Notes: generated by a model not told the origin, from the letters alone. A stretch of DNA of 64,000 nt from Flavobacterium tagetis (GCF_016735615.1 NZ_JAERSF010000006.1:124001-188000), one strand, 5' to 3'; shown: positions 28,517 through 38,083, counted from the stretch's first letter. A program made the numbers and translations.

Positions 28517-30523
28517 TTATTTATCCTCCAAAAGCAACATTAAATAATGAGAAGCCGACCAACTGAAATTGAACGCCTCTAATCCTTTTCCTGTAACTGG
28601 CTGATAATTTTCTCTAATAGAAGTTCCTTTATCCAAAACTCCTTCAGCATTATGCATAAGTTTATGTGCCAATTGATTTGCTTCATTTGTGTAACCGTAC
28701 TTCTCTAAACCATTGACTCCGAAATAACTTTGATCCAACCAAACTGGCCCTCTCCAGTATCCGTTATCAGGTTTAAACTTCGGATGATTTGCTGCTAATG
28801 TCGGCAAAGGAACCAAAGTATTCAAACTAGCCGAATCAAGCATATTTGCTTTTGCAGATTTGGCTTGCTCAGCAGATGCTACTTCTGCCCAAATCGGACA
28901 ATATCCTTCGCATCCCATTGCTTTTATCAATGTTTTGCCGTCAATTGTCGTGTCATAAAACCAGCCTGTCGCTTCATCCCAAAATTGCTTTTGAATTTTC
29001 GTTCTTAAAGCAACACTTTCTTCTTTCCATTTTTTCGCTTCATCATTCAGTTTTAGAATTATTGCCATTTTGTTTAGAAAGTTTTTCTCAGCAAATAAAA
29101 ATGAATTTAAATCAACGCTTTCCTGATCTAACGAATAAGCTTTCTCTGCATTTTTAAGGATTTTACTATCATCAAAACGAACGGCATTATCCATTCCGCT
29201 TTCCCACTTTGCTGCAATTACAGTTCCGTCTGTTGATCCAAATTCGCATAAACCATCCTGATCGTGATCGCGTTCTTTATACCACCAATTGTGATATAAT
29301 TTAAGCTTTGGATAAAACTCTTTTAAAAAATTAATGTCTTTATTCTTTTCATAAATCTTCCAGATTGCCCAAGCTGCAAGCGGTGCTTTTGTATTTCTGT
29401 AATTGTTTTCTTCAAGAAGATTATTTCTGTAAATACAATCTGGAATAAAACCATTTGGTTCTTGATAATCAAACAAAGCGCGCATTTGATTTTTAGCTAA
29501 TTCGGTATCATAATTAGCTACCGCAACAGCATGTTTCCAACTGTCCCAAGCCCAAAAGCCATGAAACCATTCATAATTATAACTCGGAAAAAGGCCTCCA
29601 TGTTTTAATCCTTCTGCTGCAATTCTTGTATTGGTTTGTAAAGTCAATACTAATTTTGCTGCCAAATCTGAATAAATCTGATCTTTGTAAATGTTTTTCT
29701 TTTTGGCATTTAATTGTGCCAATTGATTTTCTTTTTCTTTTTGTGTGTTGTCTAACAGTGTAGTAAAAACTGTTTTTTGTATAGTTTCATTTTCAGTTTT
29801 CCATGAATATTGCGGAAAAATAAAACTTTGCGAAACTATAATTTCTTTGGTTTCATTTGGTTTTAAAACCAATTTTTCTGTCTGCGCTCTGTATCCTTGT
29901 TTAGAAATTTCAATTGATGCTTTCGATTTTAGGAATTGAATATAACCAATAGCTATACTTTTGGATGAAGTTATTTTTAAAGTATTGTTTTCATTAGAGA
30001 ATTGTAAATCATCTAAAAAAAGAGACGCATTATAAGAAGGAAAAATAGTGATTGATTTTCCACTTTTATTTGTAATCATTGTTCTTTGCAAAGCCGAATG
30101 GCCAGACAAAAATACTAATTGCTGTTTTACTTCTAATTTTTCATTTTTAAACTCCTGTTCTAAATGGCTATTGTAGCTGTTTTGCGATACAAATGAACTT
30201 TTCCAATTGATGATATCTTGTTTATTTTCGTCATTTAACTGTAACGAAACAAAAGAAGAACTTAACCATACGCCATTTTGTTCTGTCATCAAAAAAGGTC
30301 CGGAAAACCCTGCCTGAATTTGAGACGATTCCAAAAATCCAAATCCGAACCAAGCGCCTTTATCAGAAAACGCCAATGCTTTTCGGTCTGTTGCATTTAC
30401 TGGATTTCCTTTAAAATTAATACTATTTTTAGATGATTCTAAGTTGGAGTATTTTTTCTGGGACCAGCTTAATTGTATTATAACGAAGGAAGCAAGAATG
30501 AAAAATATTTTCTTTTTGTCCAT
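28517..30523 (-). CDS. Secreted GH63 (YgjK-like) alpha-glycosidase, possible Glc-alpha-1,2-Gal glucosidase
   Basis: I start it at the ATG at 30523, which gives about 668 residues with the signal peptide MDKKKIFFILASFVIIQLSW; an in-frame ATG at 30580 only adds a poor leader. After an N-terminal beta-sandwich (about 30-260), the (alpha/alpha)6 barrel shows YEWFHGFWAWDSWKH, the catalytic acid Asp in WESGMDNAVRFDD, RGPVWLDQSYFG, and the base Glu in SIRENYQPVTG followed by FNFSWSASHYLML. These are GH63 features close to E. coli YgjK, an inverting alpha-glucosidase reported to act well on Glc-alpha-1,2-Gal. That is the disaccharide carried by collagen hydroxylysine. Trehalase-like specificity is possible but less likely. 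Confidence 0.85.
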   Translation of the reverse strand: MDKKKIFFILASFVIIQLSWSQKKYSNLESSKNSINFKGNPVNATDRKALAFSDKGAWFGFGFLESSQIQAGFSGPFLMTEQNGVWLSSSFVSLQLNDENKQDIINWKSSFVSQNSYNSHLEQEFKNEKLEVKQQLVFLSGHSALQRTMITNKSGKSITIFPSYNASLFLDDLQFSNENNTLKITSSKSIAIGYIQFLKSKASIEISKQGYRAQTEKLVLKPNETKEIIVSQSFIFPQYSWKTENETIQKTVFTTLLDNTQKEKENQLAQLNAKKKNIYKDQIYSDLAAKLVLTLQTNTRIAAEGLKHGGLFPSYNYEWFHGFWAWDSWKHAVAVANYDTELAKNQMRALFDYQEPNGFIPDCIYRNNLLEENNYRNTKAPLAAWAIWKIYEKNKDINFLKEFYPKLKLYHNWWYKERDHDQDGLCEFGSTDGTVIAAKWESGMDNAVRFDDSKILKNAEKAYSLDQESVDLNSFLFAEKNFLNKMAIILKLNDEAKKWKEESVALRTKIQKQFWDEATGWFYDTTIDGKTLIKAMGCEGYCPIWAEVASAEQAKSAKANMLDSASLNTLVPLPTLAANHPKFKPDNGYWRGPVWLDQSYFGVNGLEKYGYTNEANQLAHKLMHNAEGVLDKGTSIRENYQPVTGKGLEAFNFSWSASHYLMLLLEDK

Positions 30524-30598
30524 GTTTATTTTTTTTAATTGTGTGTTATTTAGATAAAGATCAATGCTTTTTAAATGCAAAACCGATATTTATAGATG

Positions 30599-30633
30599 AA
30601 AAGAATAGCCCAAGAAATATAGGCTATTCTTTT
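30599..30633 (-). terminator. Hairpin with T tail between SusD and GH63 genes
   Basis: Perfect 12-bp arms AAAAGAATAGCC (30599-30610) and GGCTATTCTTTT (30622-30633) flank an 11-nt loop, and on the minus strand the stem ends in TTTT. It lies after the SusD stop and before the hydrolase genes, so partial termination here would set SusC/SusD expression above that of the enzymes. Confidence 0.65.
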
Positions 30634-30658
30634 GTTAAATTAAAATTATTGCAATCAA

Positions 30659-32158
30659 TTAATTTGTCTGCAATTCTGTTAATGGAATTGGGTAAAAGTT
30701 ATGCTTTGCAGCATCAAAACCTGTACGTCCAACAGCATCAAGCGCTTCTTTTGTTTTACCCCAACGGCGTAAATCGTAAAAACGGAAATTTTCAAGAGGG
30801 AATTCTAAAATTCTTTCGTGTTCAATTTGCGCTTTTACCTCCGCACCACTTGTTCCTATCATTGCTGGCATATCTGCTCTAGCACGAACTTTATTGATGT
30901 ATGGAATAGCTTCTCCAGGTCGACCTAATTCATTTAAAGCTTCAGCCTGCATTAACAATACATTTGAATAACGCATTAAAGGAATGTTGATTGCTGTAAA
31001 TTCCTGATCCATTTTCTCTTGTGTACTCGGAATAAATTTGCGGTATACCGGTTTGTCAGTATCTCCAAATTTATCATCGTATGTTGTCCCCAATACCAAC
31101 GGATTATCAGCATCATTAAAGTAAGGATCTTTAAAGAAAATTGTGCTATAAAGACGTGAATCATAGTTTCCTGTAGTCGCAATTTTTCCTTCTTTTTTAA
31201 ATTCGTTTACCAACATTGCACTCGGAAGAATTTCATCCCATCCACCAAGTTCAGCAGCTGCCATCCAATAATGAAGTGCATTACGGTAGAAAGCACCATT
31301 TGCTGTAGTTTCTGAGAACTGAAGTTCGAAAATAGATTCTCTAGTGTTTTTGGTTGTTCCGTCAAACATAGAAACATAATCTTTAACCAAATCATATCCT
31401 TGCACTTTGTTAAACGCTGTAAGCGCTTCATTTAAATATGTTTGTTTTTGAGCTGTTTCTTCATAAGCTCTTGTCAAATATGAAAATCCTAAATAACTAT
31501 TGGCAGCGCCGCTAGTTGCACGACCTGTTTTATCTGAAGATTGTTTTGCAGGTAGAATGTCAGCTACAGCTTTAAATTCGCTTGTAATAAAGTCCCAAGC
31601 TTCTGCACGGCTTGCCAATGGAATGTTTAAATCGCTTTCATTTGTAACATATTTATTTCTGATATAAATTTTATCCCAGTTCAAAATCAATTTCATGTGA
31701 TAATAAGCTCGCAAAAAACGAGCTTCTGCTTCAATTTGTTTGCGGTCTTCATCAGTTATTTTTGCTGAAGGAACCTGTGGCAATTTATCAATAACCTGAT
31801 TGGCATTACTAATTCCTCTGTAGTTAATTCTCCAATAACTAGTAAACTGGCTATTTCCGTTTGTATAAGTAAATGTAGAAAGTTCTACCCAGTTTTGATA
31901 GTTTAGAGCGTCGCTTCCTAATTCGTTAATATCTTCACGATAAGCCTCTACAGGCCATTTTACTTCGGCAAAAGCCCATTCATCTACAGCGCATTCTAAT
32001 TGAGAATAAGTTGCTGCCAAAGCAGATTCGGCATCAGCTTTACTTCTCCAAAAATTCTCTGATGTAAGTTCATCAGGAGATTGTTGATCCAAGTAGTCAT
32101 CACAGCTAGCTAAAGTGAATAAACCAATAGAGGATAATATTAAAAATATCTTTTTCAT
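30659..32158 (-). CDS. SusD/RagB-family nutrient-binding lipoprotein
   Basis: This 499-residue protein begins with a lipoprotein signal, MKKIFLILSSIGLFTLASC, with the lipobox LASC followed by DDYLDQQSP. SusD features include EARFLRAYYHMKLILNWDKI, then YSNVLLMQAEALNELGRPGEAIPYINKVRARA, here split by segments, and EFPLENFRFYDLRRWG with FYPIPLTELQ at the end. It lies 22 bp after its SusC partner. As the surface lid for that transporter it would capture the substrate, which the neighbouring genes suggest is glycosylated hydroxylysine or a small collagen glycopeptide. The substrate is inference. Confidence 0.93.
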   Translation of the reverse strand: MKKIFLILSSIGLFTLASCDDYLDQQSPDELTSENFWRSKADAESALAATYSQLECAVDEWAFAEVKWPVEAYREDINELGSDALNYQNWVELSTFTYTNGNSQFTSYWRINYRGISNANQVIDKLPQVPSAKITDEDRKQIEAEARFLRAYYHMKLILNWDKIYIRNKYVTNESDLNIPLASRAEAWDFITSEFKAVADILPAKQSSDKTGRATSGAANSYLGFSYLTRAYEETAQKQTYLNEALTAFNKVQGYDLVKDYVSMFDGTTKNTRESIFELQFSETTANGAFYRNALHYWMAAAELGGWDEILPSAMLVNEFKKEGKIATTGNYDSRLYSTIFFKDPYFNDADNPLVLGTTYDDKFGDTDKPVYRKFIPSTQEKMDQEFTAINIPLMRYSNVLLMQAEALNELGRPGEAIPYINKVRARADMPAMIGTSGAEVKAQIEHERILEFPLENFRFYDLRRWGKTKEALDAVGRTGFDAAKHNFYPIPLTELQTN

Positions 32159-32180
32159 GATAATGTCTTATTAAGTAGAA

Positions 32181-35100
32181 TTAAAATATAAACTGAACAC
32201 CAGAAACAAATGATCTCGTAAATGGATAAACAAAGCGATCAACGCCTGTATCAATTACTTTGTCACGTGAGAATTCTGGATCAATCCCCGAATAATTTGT
32301 AATGGTAAACAAGTTTTCGGCACTTACATAAAATCTAATTTTGTCGATTTTTGCTTTACCTAACATGCTACTCGGAATAGTATATCCAAATTGCAATTGG
32401 CGCATTCTAATAAAATCTCCGCTTTCAAGAAAACGATCTGATTCACGGCTGTTTCCATTAGGATCTTGTAATACCGCACGTGGTATGTTACTGTGATTTT
32501 CTGGTGTCCATGAATTTAATGTTGAAGCCAGCATATTGGTTCCAGAATTCATAGATTCATAAAAATATCTATTTCCGTTGTATAACTTATTGCCCCATCC
32601 ACTACCAATCAAAGTAGAAAAGTCAAATCCTTTGTAGCTTGCTCCTAAACTTAAGTTTACTTCTAGTTTTGGCAATCCAGTTCCTGCATAAGCTTTATCT
32701 TTTTCATCAATAGTACCGTCTCCATTTAAGTCTTTAAAGCGGATATCTCCTGGCTGAGCATTTGGTTGCAGTAAAACTCCATCTTTGTTGTGTGCTGTAA
32801 CTTCTTCTGCTGATTGGAAAATACCATCTGTCTTGTATAAATAGAATCCGCTAATTGGGCTACCTACACGAGCTTGAGTTGGAAAATGTTCATCTCCATA
32901 CTTTAATCCTTCTCCATAAATAGTTTGTCCGTCGTTTGCCAATTCCTCTACTCTATTTTTAAGTGTAGATAGGTTTAATCCTGCATTGTACTTGAATTCA
33001 TTAACATTATCGCTATAATTCACTTCAAATTCAAATCCGCTATTGCTGATTTTTCCAACATTCAATACAGGGTCATCAATTCCTGCAGAAGGAGCCAGTT
33101 TTTTTGTAATCAATAAATTGTCCGTTACATTATGGTAATAGTTCATCGAACCGCTAATTTTTCCTTTTAAAAGCGTATAGTCGATACCAATATTTTTAGA
33201 ATCTGTAGTTTCCCATTGCAGGTTTCTATTTTCTAATGCTGTCGCAATACTTCCTGGCCAAGGGTTACTTCCTATTCCTTGAACATATCCATTTCCTAGC
33301 GTATTGCCAGTTTTAATCAAGGTATTGGCTGAGTAATATCCTAAAGCGGCTTCGTTACCCAATTGTCCCCAGCTTGCACGTAATTTTAAAGTAGAAAGAA
33401 TCATATCTTTTGGGAAGAAATCTTCCTGTTCAATTTTCCATCCTAAAGCGATAGATGGGAAAGTTCCCCAACGGCTGTCTTGTCCAAATTTAGATGAACC
33501 ATCTTTTCTAACTGTCACTTGCAATAAGTAACGATCATTGTAAGAGTAGTTTAACCTGCTAAAGAAAGATACTCTGTTGTATTGGAATTTTGAACCATCA
33601 GCAGAATAAGTTCCTCCTCTTCCTGCGCCAATGGTTTCAAAACCAGGGTCAAGAAATCCTGAAGGACGATCGATAGAAACCAACTGTCCGTTTTCTACAG
33701 TATAATCAGTTGTTTTTCCTTCAACACTAACATCATTCCAATTTGATGCCTGACTGTTAAACGTATTTCCAAGCATTAAACCAAAAACATGTTTTCCGAA
33801 AGTTTTATCAATGGTGATAATATTATCTAATATTTGCTCATTCCAAGTTGTTCTCAACTCTCTTTGCACAGGATAAAGATGCACTTCTTTTGGGTTTGCA
33901 ATGTATGGAGGAAAATGAAACGTTTGCTGATTATTCTTTACACGGTAAGAATAAGCCAGCTTGTATTTTAACCAAGGTGCAATATTTGCTGTTGCAGAAA
34001 TGTTTGCTGTTATATCTTGCCCGATGTTATTGTTTTTCTTAAAATATTCTTCAGCAACTGGGTTTGTTGCCGCTGGTAAACCATTTTTATTTGCTAGTCC
34101 GAAACCGTACTCCTCATTTTCATCATAAACAGGAACCAAAGGAGCCATCGTATATACTTCTTTTAGCTGGAAACTAGGCAATGCATTTTGCGTTCCCATG
34201 TAAGCCATTTTTCCATCGATGTCAAAAATTGATTTTTTGAAACTAACTCTCGCGCTACCTGTTTGCTGTCCAAATTCGTTATCTATTACAATACCTTTTT
34301 GCTTTACGAAATTACCGTAAAGTGCAAACTTGAAGTCTCCTTGTCTTCCTTGAATTCCTAAACCATAGTTTTGTGTAAGCCCTGAACGGAAAACTTCATC
34401 CTGCCAATCTGTATTTGCATCAGATGGCGCTGTAATGTAAGCTGGAAGTGGTTTTGGCGAAGTTGCATATTTGTTGTACTCATCATACATTCTTTTGTTA
34501 ACAGTACGATAACCATCAGCATCTAACATATCTAATGTTTTTGATGGATTTGTAACGCTTAAAAAAGAACTAAAATCTACTTTTACACCTTCTTTCTTAC
34601 CATTTTTAGTGGTTACAATAATAACACCATTCGCCGCAACAGATCCGTAAATTGCTGCCGCTGCACCATCTTTAAGAACCTCCATCGATTCTATATTTGT
34701 TGGGTTTACTGTGTTAATTGATCCCTGAAATCCGTCAATGATATAAAGAGGTTCTGTTGCTCCAAAGGTATTTACTCCACGTATTTTCACGCTTACAGAT
34801 GCACCTGCAACACCACCGCTTTTTTGCACGTTTACCCCCGCAACCAAACCTTGAAGCGCTTCAGCTGGATTTGTTGTCGCTCTGGTTTCGAGACTTTCTT
34901 TTTTAACTGTAGAAATTGCTCCCGTCACGTTGCTTTTTTTCTGCGATCCGTAACCAATAATAACTACTTCATTCAGTTTATTGGTTTCTTCTTCCATAGC
35001 CATGTTAAGCTGTGTACGATTATTTATTTGCTCACTTTTTGCGGTAAATCCCACATAAGAAAAAACGATAACTGGATTTGCTAAATCTGACGAATATTCT

Positions 35101-35303
35101 AAAGTATAATTTCCGTCGAAATCTGTTGATGCATTAAACTTCGAATCTTTGATAGAAACACTTACGCCTGGTAGCGGATTATTTTTATCATCGGTAACTT
35201 TTCCTGAAACATTTTTTTGGGTTTGCGCAAAAATCATGCTTGGCAACCACAGGCATAACAGTAAAGGAATAAAATTCATCCTCCTAATTAGTCTTGTTTT
35301 CAT
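32181..35303 (-). CDS. SusC/RagA-type TonB-linked outer membrane receptor
   Basis: This 1040-residue protein has a signal peptide ending SMIFAQ. The carboxypeptidase-like regulatory domain follows (about 32-110, GKVTDDKNNPLPGVSVSIKD), then the plug (LNEVVIIGYGSQKKSNVTGA, IRGVNTFGATEPLYIIDGF, NIESMEVLKDGAAAAIYGSV) and a large barrel ending in FTRSFVSGVQFIF. It pairs with the SusD gene 22 bp downstream. It lies between the ALDH7-type gene and the GH63/GH42 genes on one strand, so uptake and catabolism genes are interleaved. TonB-dependent import of a glycosylated amino acid or glycopeptide is a reasonable inference. Confidence 0.93.
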   Translation of the reverse strand: MKTRLIRRMNFIPLLLCLWLPSMIFAQTQKNVSGKVTDDKNNPLPGVSVSIKDSKFNASTDFDGNYTLEYSSDLANPVIVFSYVGFTAKSEQINNRTQLNMAMEEETNKLNEVVIIGYGSQKKSNVTGAISTVKKESLETRATTNPAEALQGLVAGVNVQKSGGVAGASVSVKIRGVNTFGATEPLYIIDGFQGSINTVNPTNIESMEVLKDGAAAAIYGSVAANGVIIVTTKNGKKEGVKVDFSSFLSVTNPSKTLDMLDADGYRTVNKRMYDEYNKYATSPKPLPAYITAPSDANTDWQDEVFRSGLTQNYGLGIQGRQGDFKFALYGNFVKQKGIVIDNEFGQQTGSARVSFKKSIFDIDGKMAYMGTQNALPSFQLKEVYTMAPLVPVYDENEEYGFGLANKNGLPAATNPVAEEYFKKNNNIGQDITANISATANIAPWLKYKLAYSYRVKNNQQTFHFPPYIANPKEVHLYPVQRELRTTWNEQILDNIITIDKTFGKHVFGLMLGNTFNSQASNWNDVSVEGKTTDYTVENGQLVSIDRPSGFLDPGFETIGAGRGGTYSADGSKFQYNRVSFFSRLNYSYNDRYLLQVTVRKDGSSKFGQDSRWGTFPSIALGWKIEQEDFFPKDMILSTLKLRASWGQLGNEAALGYYSANTLIKTGNTLGNGYVQGIGSNPWPGSIATALENRNLQWETTDSKNIGIDYTLLKGKISGSMNYYHNVTDNLLITKKLAPSAGIDDPVLNVGKISNSGFEFEVNYSDNVNEFKYNAGLNLSTLKNRVEELANDGQTIYGEGLKYGDEHFPTQARVGSPISGFYLYKTDGIFQSAEEVTAHNKDGVLLQPNAQPGDIRFKDLNGDGTIDEKDKAYAGTGLPKLEVNLSLGASYKGFDFSTLIGSGWGNKLYNGNRYFYESMNSGTNMLASTLNSWTPENHSNIPRAVLQDPNGNSRESDRFLESGDFIRMRQLQFGYTIPSSMLGKAKIDKIRFYVSAENLFTITNYSGIDPEFSRDKVIDTGVDRFVYPFTRSFVSGVQFIF

Positions 35304-35382
35304 TTTAGGTTTGGTTTTTGTTAATAATTAGTATTCTTTTTTAGTGTTTGATTTGTTTTTTTGATTTATAAAGGCATAATTC

Positions 35383-35411
35383 GTCTGATGATGTGCAAAA
35401 CATCACCAGAC
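35383..35411. other. Hairpin upstream of SusC gene
   Basis: GTCTGATGATG (35383-35393) and CATCACCAGAC (35401-35411) pair with one wobble around a 7-nt loop. Neither strand shows a clear T run, so it may be an operator or leader structure and not a terminator. It sits in the 165-bp gap between the ALDH7-type gene and SusC. Confidence 0.4.
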
Positions 35412-35468
35412 AAAATGTGGTATTAAATGTAGGGGCGACTTTTTAAGTTAAGCTCTAATTTCTTTAGC

Positions 35469-37025
35469 TTATAAGTCAAATTTTATTCCTTGCGCTAATG
35501 GCAAATTAGTAGTATAATTGATTGTATTGGTTTGTCTTCTCATGTAAATTTTCCAGGCATCCGATCCAGATTCACGTCCGCCGCCGGTTTCTTTTTCTCC
35601 ACCAAAAGCACCTCCAATTTCGGCACCAGAAGTTCCAATATTCACATTTGCAATTCCGCAGTCAGAACCTGTAACTGATAAAAACATTTCAGCTTCTCTT
35701 AAATTATTTGTCATAATTGCAGAAGACAGTCCTTGCGCTACATTATTCTGCACTTCGATAGCATTTTCAACCGTTCCCGAATATTTTAAGAGATATAAAA
35801 CTGGTGCAAAAGTTTCATGCTGCACGATTTCAAAAGAATTGTCAGCCTCTGCAATAGCTGGTTTTACATAACAGCCACTTTCATATCCATCACCTGAAAG
35901 TACACCGCCATCAACCAAAATTTTGCCTCCTTGCTCTACAACTTTTTTCAAAGCATCATTATACAATTCAACTGCCTGTTTATCTATAAGAGGCCCAACA
36001 TGATTTTTTTCATCTAATGGGGTACCAATTCGCAATTGTTTATATGCAGCAACCAAAGCCTCTTTTACTTTATCATAAATACTTTCGTGAATAATCAAGC
36101 GTCGTGTAGAAGTGCATCTCTGTCCGGCAGTACCAACTGCACCAAAAACAGCACCTATGATTGTCATTTTTAAATCAGCATCTGGCGTTACAATAATTGC
36201 ATTATTGCCTCCTAGTTCTAACAATGATTTTCCTAAACGTCCTGCAACTACCTGTGCAACTATTTTCCCCATTCGAGTAGACCCAGTAGCAGAAATTAAA
36301 GGAATACGTTTATCATTGGTTAATAACTCCCCTATTTTGTAATCTCCATTAATTAAACACGAAATTCCTTCAGGCAAATTATTTTCTTTTATCACTTCTG
36401 CCATTATATTTTGACATGCTACTGCACAAAGAGGTGTTTTTTCAGATGGTTTCCAAACGCAAACATCCCCACAAATCCATGCCAAAGCTGCGTTCCAAGC
36501 CCAAACCGCTACCGGAAAATTAAATGCCGAAATAATACCAACAATTCCCAAAGGATGATACTGCTCGTACATACGGTGTCCTGGTCTTTCTGAATGCATT
36601 GTTAATCCATGCAACTGACGTGAAAGACCAACAGCAAAATCACAGATATCGATCATTTCCTGAACCTCTCCGTAACCTTCCTGCAATGATTTACCCATTT
36701 CATACGAAACCAGTTTTCCTAATGCTTTCTTGTTTTTACGTAATTTTTCTCCAAACTGGCGTACAATTTCGCCACGTTGCGGAGCAGGCATCAATCTGAA
36801 TTCTAGAAAAGCAGCATGAGCTGAAGCCATTACTTTTTCATAATCAGCTTCTGTTGCAGTTTTTACTTTTCCAATTTGTTTCCCATCAACAGGAGAATAG
36901 CTTTCTAAAATTTCTCCGCTAGAAAAATTATTCTGCCCTGTAGAAGTTCCGTCGTTGATGTCCTTTATATTTAATTCTTTTAAAGCTTCTTGTATTGTAA
37001 ATTCTAATTCTTCAATTACCATCAT
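35469..37025 (-). CDS. ALDH7-type (antiquitin-like) 2-aminoadipate-6-semialdehyde dehydrogenase
   Basis: This 518-residue aldehyde dehydrogenase has nucleophile C304 (GTAGQRCTSTRRLI), general base E270 (LLELGGNNAI) and oxyanion N169 (ISAFNFPVAV). The sequences GQRCTSTRRL and GGAFGGEKETGGGRESGSDA are hallmarks of the ALDH7/AmaB branch, which oxidises 2-aminoadipate-6-semialdehyde (or piperideine-6-carboxylate) to 2-aminoadipate in lysine, pipecolate and hydroxylysine catabolism. It lies between the DUF1338 gene (53 bp away) and SusC. In this context it would take the product of the kinase/phospho-lyase fusion. A separate aminoadipate transaminase was not found in the window. Confidence 0.9.
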   Translation of the reverse strand: MMVIEELEFTIQEALKELNIKDINDGTSTGQNNFSSGEILESYSPVDGKQIGKVKTATEADYEKVMASAHAAFLEFRLMPAPQRGEIVRQFGEKLRKNKKALGKLVSYEMGKSLQEGYGEVQEMIDICDFAVGLSRQLHGLTMHSERPGHRMYEQYHPLGIVGIISAFNFPVAVWAWNAALAWICGDVCVWKPSEKTPLCAVACQNIMAEVIKENNLPEGISCLINGDYKIGELLTNDKRIPLISATGSTRMGKIVAQVVAGRLGKSLLELGGNNAIIVTPDADLKMTIIGAVFGAVGTAGQRCTSTRRLIIHESIYDKVKEALVAAYKQLRIGTPLDEKNHVGPLIDKQAVELYNDALKKVVEQGGKILVDGGVLSGDGYESGCYVKPAIAEADNSFEIVQHETFAPVLYLLKYSGTVENAIEVQNNVAQGLSSAIMTNNLREAEMFLSVTGSDCGIANVNIGTSGAEIGGAFGGEKETGGGRESGSDAWKIYMRRQTNTINYTTNLPLAQGIKFDL

Positions 37026-37078
37026 GAATTTTTTAATCTTGTTTATGTCAAGGCGTATTTTTGGTTAAAACTGATTTC

Positions 37079-37894
37079 CTATAAAGTCTTTTGCAACTTT
37101 ACATCAGTGCTTTCAAAAATCTTATCTGCCGATGATGCTACAAAACCTTGATATAATTCGCCGTTTGCCATTGGGTAACGAAGAGCAAATTCATAATAAC
37201 ATGATGGCACTTTTAATGTTCCTTCTTTAAACTCCACATCATATAAATCTGCTAATGTGCTAGATTGTTCTAATAATTGTTCTGGATTTCCTTTAATTTT
37301 TCCGCCAGATGCATTAAGTTCCCATCCATTAGCTTCCAAAAAGTTATTCAATTCTTCTAATGTCTGAAAACCTTTTAAGGCATTAGTATTGATAGTGAAA
37401 TGATTTGCTCTAAAACCATAAACATACATCCATGCTGCATATTCAGATTCTTCAAGTAAAGATTTGTAAACTGCTTGTGAATTTCCGTTCCAAATTGCTC
37501 CATTCAAAACCAAATTTGGATCATTGAATTCGTTCTGATCACAGCTATCTAAAAGTTGCTTAACTGTTGCTTGCAATTGATCAGAACATTTTTCCAATTC
37601 TAATTCAGAAATAAAAATTCTTGGGGCATCTTTATCAAGAGCATTTTCATAATGTTTTGCATATAATTTTTTGCTTTCAAAATAATACTCTCCTTTAGCC
37701 TGATAACCAACATTTAAAAAAGCTTTTTCTAATATCTCGATATTGACACGCTTATCATTAAAAGTACGAATTGCAATATGGTCATTTTTTATTTCTTCGC
37801 CTTTTTCTTCTAGGAGTTCATGTATTTTTAGAGCAGATGGGGTAATATCTATATATTGCTCCCAAAGTTTTGTAAGTAGTTGATTCTTATCCAT
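37079..37894 (-). CDS. 2-oxoadipate dioxygenase/decarboxylase (DUF1338, HglS-type)
   Basis: The start at 37894 (MDKNQLLTKL) gives 271 residues; an in-frame ATG at 37930 adds 12 residues that overlap the promoter region, and I reject it. DUF1338 features are the metal ligands H39 in NDHIAIRTF, H165 in RANHFTI and E235 in CYYEFALRY, plus R43, which in HglS contacts the substrate. HglS converts 2-oxoadipate to D-2-hydroxyglutarate with loss of CO2 in lysine catabolism. This is the compact form, without the long insertion of the Pseudomonas enzyme. It heads the minus-strand gene run whose far end encodes a likely D-2-hydroxyglutarate dehydrogenase, and it is divergent from an Lrp/AsnC regulator. 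Confidence 0.88.
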   Translation of the reverse strand: MDKNQLLTKLWEQYIDITPSALKIHELLEEKGEEIKNDHIAIRTFNDKRVNIEILEKAFLNVGYQAKGEYYFESKKLYAKHYENALDKDAPRIFISELELEKCSDQLQATVKQLLDSCDQNEFNDPNLVLNGAIWNGNSQAVYKSLLEESEYAAWMYVYGFRANHFTINTNALKGFQTLEELNNFLEANGWELNASGGKIKGNPEQLLEQSSTLADLYDVEFKEGTLKVPSCYYEFALRYPMANGELYQGFVASSADKIFESTDVKLQKTL

Positions 37895-37927
37895 CTTTAA
37901 GTGTGTTAAAATAGTGTTAGTATGACA

Positions 37928-37935
37928 CAAACATA
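37928..37935 (-). promoter_or_regulatory. Candidate -7 element for the DUF1338-led operon
   Basis: On the minus strand the bases read TATGTTTG, a TAnnTTTG match, 34 bases ahead of the ATG at 37894. No good -33 element is seen, so an activator may be needed. Confidence 0.4.
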
Positions 37936-38008
37936 TACATAAAGATGTTATTATAACAGTTATCAGGTTCGATTATTAAGAATTCGACATTTTGAACAGA
38001 TTTTTATG

Positions 38009-38058
38009 TAATTTTGACACTTAGAAAACTAGTTTTACAATTAGAATTGTCAAAATTA
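38009..38058. promoter_or_regulatory. Dyad-symmetric operator candidate over the Lrp/AsnC promoter
   Basis: TAATTTTGACA (38009-38019) and TGTCAAAATTA (38048-38058) are perfect 11-bp inverted arms. Between them AAAACTAGTTTT (38025-38036) is a perfect palindrome. The first eight bases of the left arm are also a TAnnTTTG -7 match for the plus-strand regulator gene. Lrp/AsnC proteins often bind such spaced dyads and repress themselves. Confidence 0.5.
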
Positions 38059-38083
38059 TAGAATACACAAATCAACATTGTTT

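Noticed and set aside
30524..30580. Longer N-terminus for the GH63 protein
   Set aside because: It would put 19 mixed residues before a good signal peptide starting at 30523.
37895..37930. Longer N-terminus for the DUF1338 protein
   Set aside because: The 12 added residues overlap the likely -7 element and lack similarity to the family start.
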